This document shows positions 6,284-6,540 of a stretch of DNA of 6,540 bases, piece after piece (the first letter of the stretch is position 1; each line of letters opens with the position of its first letter). Location of the stretch: positions 1 to 6,540 of the forward strand of contig JAKONM010000167.1 in the NCBI GenBank assembly GCA_022701925.1, given 5' to 3'. The notes below the pieces were generated by a model. The model was given only the letters and a program-made list of their open reading frames with translations, ran no database searches and was not told where the DNA came from. The position numbers were made by a program, and so were the translations under genes. This DNA comes from Microbacteriaceae bacterium. Its GTDB lineage: Bacteria; Actinomycetota; Actinomycetes; Actinomycetales; Microbacteriaceae.

Positions 6284-6540
6284 GGAGCTCGAAGGTGGTG
6301 GCGCCGACCTTCACCGGCACGCCGACGGCGACCGGGGTGGGGGAGTCGATGCGCCGGCCGTCGACGAAGGTGCCGTTGGTCGAGTCGAGGTCCTGCAGCA
6401 CCCAGTCCGAGCCCCAGAGCAGCAGCCGGGCGTGGTGCGTGCTGGTGTAGTCGTCGCGGATCTGCAGCCCGGCGTCGCTCGCGCGGCCGATCGTCAGCGG
6501 CTCGCTGCCCAGCGGGATCTCGAGCCCCGCCTTGCCGCCG
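6276..6540 (-). CDS. fhaB: FhaB (FipA-like) FHA-domain protein, C-terminal part only
   Basis: The last 87 codons of a gene whose start lies beyond the right edge. I translated it by hand in the frame that ends at TGA 6276-6278. The fragment is almost entirely one forkhead-associated (FHA) domain, which binds phosphothreonine peptides. It shows the TIGRASD motif (fragment residues 16-22, with the phosphate-contacting Arg at 19), then TSTHHARL (S33 and H36 of the S-x-x-H motif), then DLDSTNGTFVDG with the conserved Asn at 55. It closes with a final beta strand, VKVGATTFELRG, at the very C-terminus. An FHA domain ending the protein and sitting directly before pstP matches FhaB of mycobacteria, a small protein that works with the operon's kinases at division and wall synthesis. 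FhaA also ends in an FHA domain, but in the usual order it lies one gene further upstream. The stop overlaps the pstP start by 8 nt, which suggests translational coupling. Confidence 0.9.
   Translation of the reverse strand, partial: GGKAGLEIPLGSEPLTIGRASDAGLQIRDDYTSTHHARLLLWGSDWVLQDLDSTNGTFVDGRRIDSPTPVAVGVPVKVGATTFELRG

Overview
The window holds the cell-growth and Ser/Thr-phosphorylation operon typical of Actinobacteria, in the order fhaB-pstP-rodA-pbpA-pknA-pknB. All genes read on the minus strand, so transcription runs from the right edge to the left. The base composition is strongly GC-rich, with G/C favoured at third codon positions, and four of the six starts are GTG or likely GTG. Protein motifs match the mycobacterial counterparts closely, but PknA carries an extracellular domain that, as I recall, mycobacterial PknA lacks. 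This suggests a high-GC actinobacterium, perhaps Micrococcales/Microbacteriaceae; that placement is inference and not shown by any single marker.

Layout from right to left: the C-terminal FHA domain of FhaB (6540-6276, its start lies off the window); the PP2C phosphatase PstP (6283-5027); the SEDS glycosyltransferase RodA (5034-3643); the class B transpeptidase PbpA (3641-2187); the membrane Ser/Thr kinase PknA (2190-337); and the first 111 residues of the kinase PknB (335-1, cut off in the N-lobe). The genes are packed with no room between them: two 8-nt overlaps, one 4-nt ATGA overlap and two 1-nt gaps. Hence there is no intergenic promoter, terminator or RNA gene, and no stretch of 300 bases without a gene. 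I saw no mobile element, CRISPR array or tRNA.

Working together (family knowledge): RodA polymerises glycan strands from lipid II and PbpA crosslinks them. PknA and PknB sense the cell wall and phosphorylate division and wall-synthesis proteins, PstP reverses this, and FhaB reads phosphothreonine through its FHA domain.

This is a well-known operon, not a new system. The points worth a second look are the extracellular PASTA plus Ig-like region on PknA, three evenly spaced T-x-x-M motifs in the PknA juxtamembrane linker, a cysteine pair beside the PbpA active site, and the re-use of identical short sequences at four of the five gene junctions.
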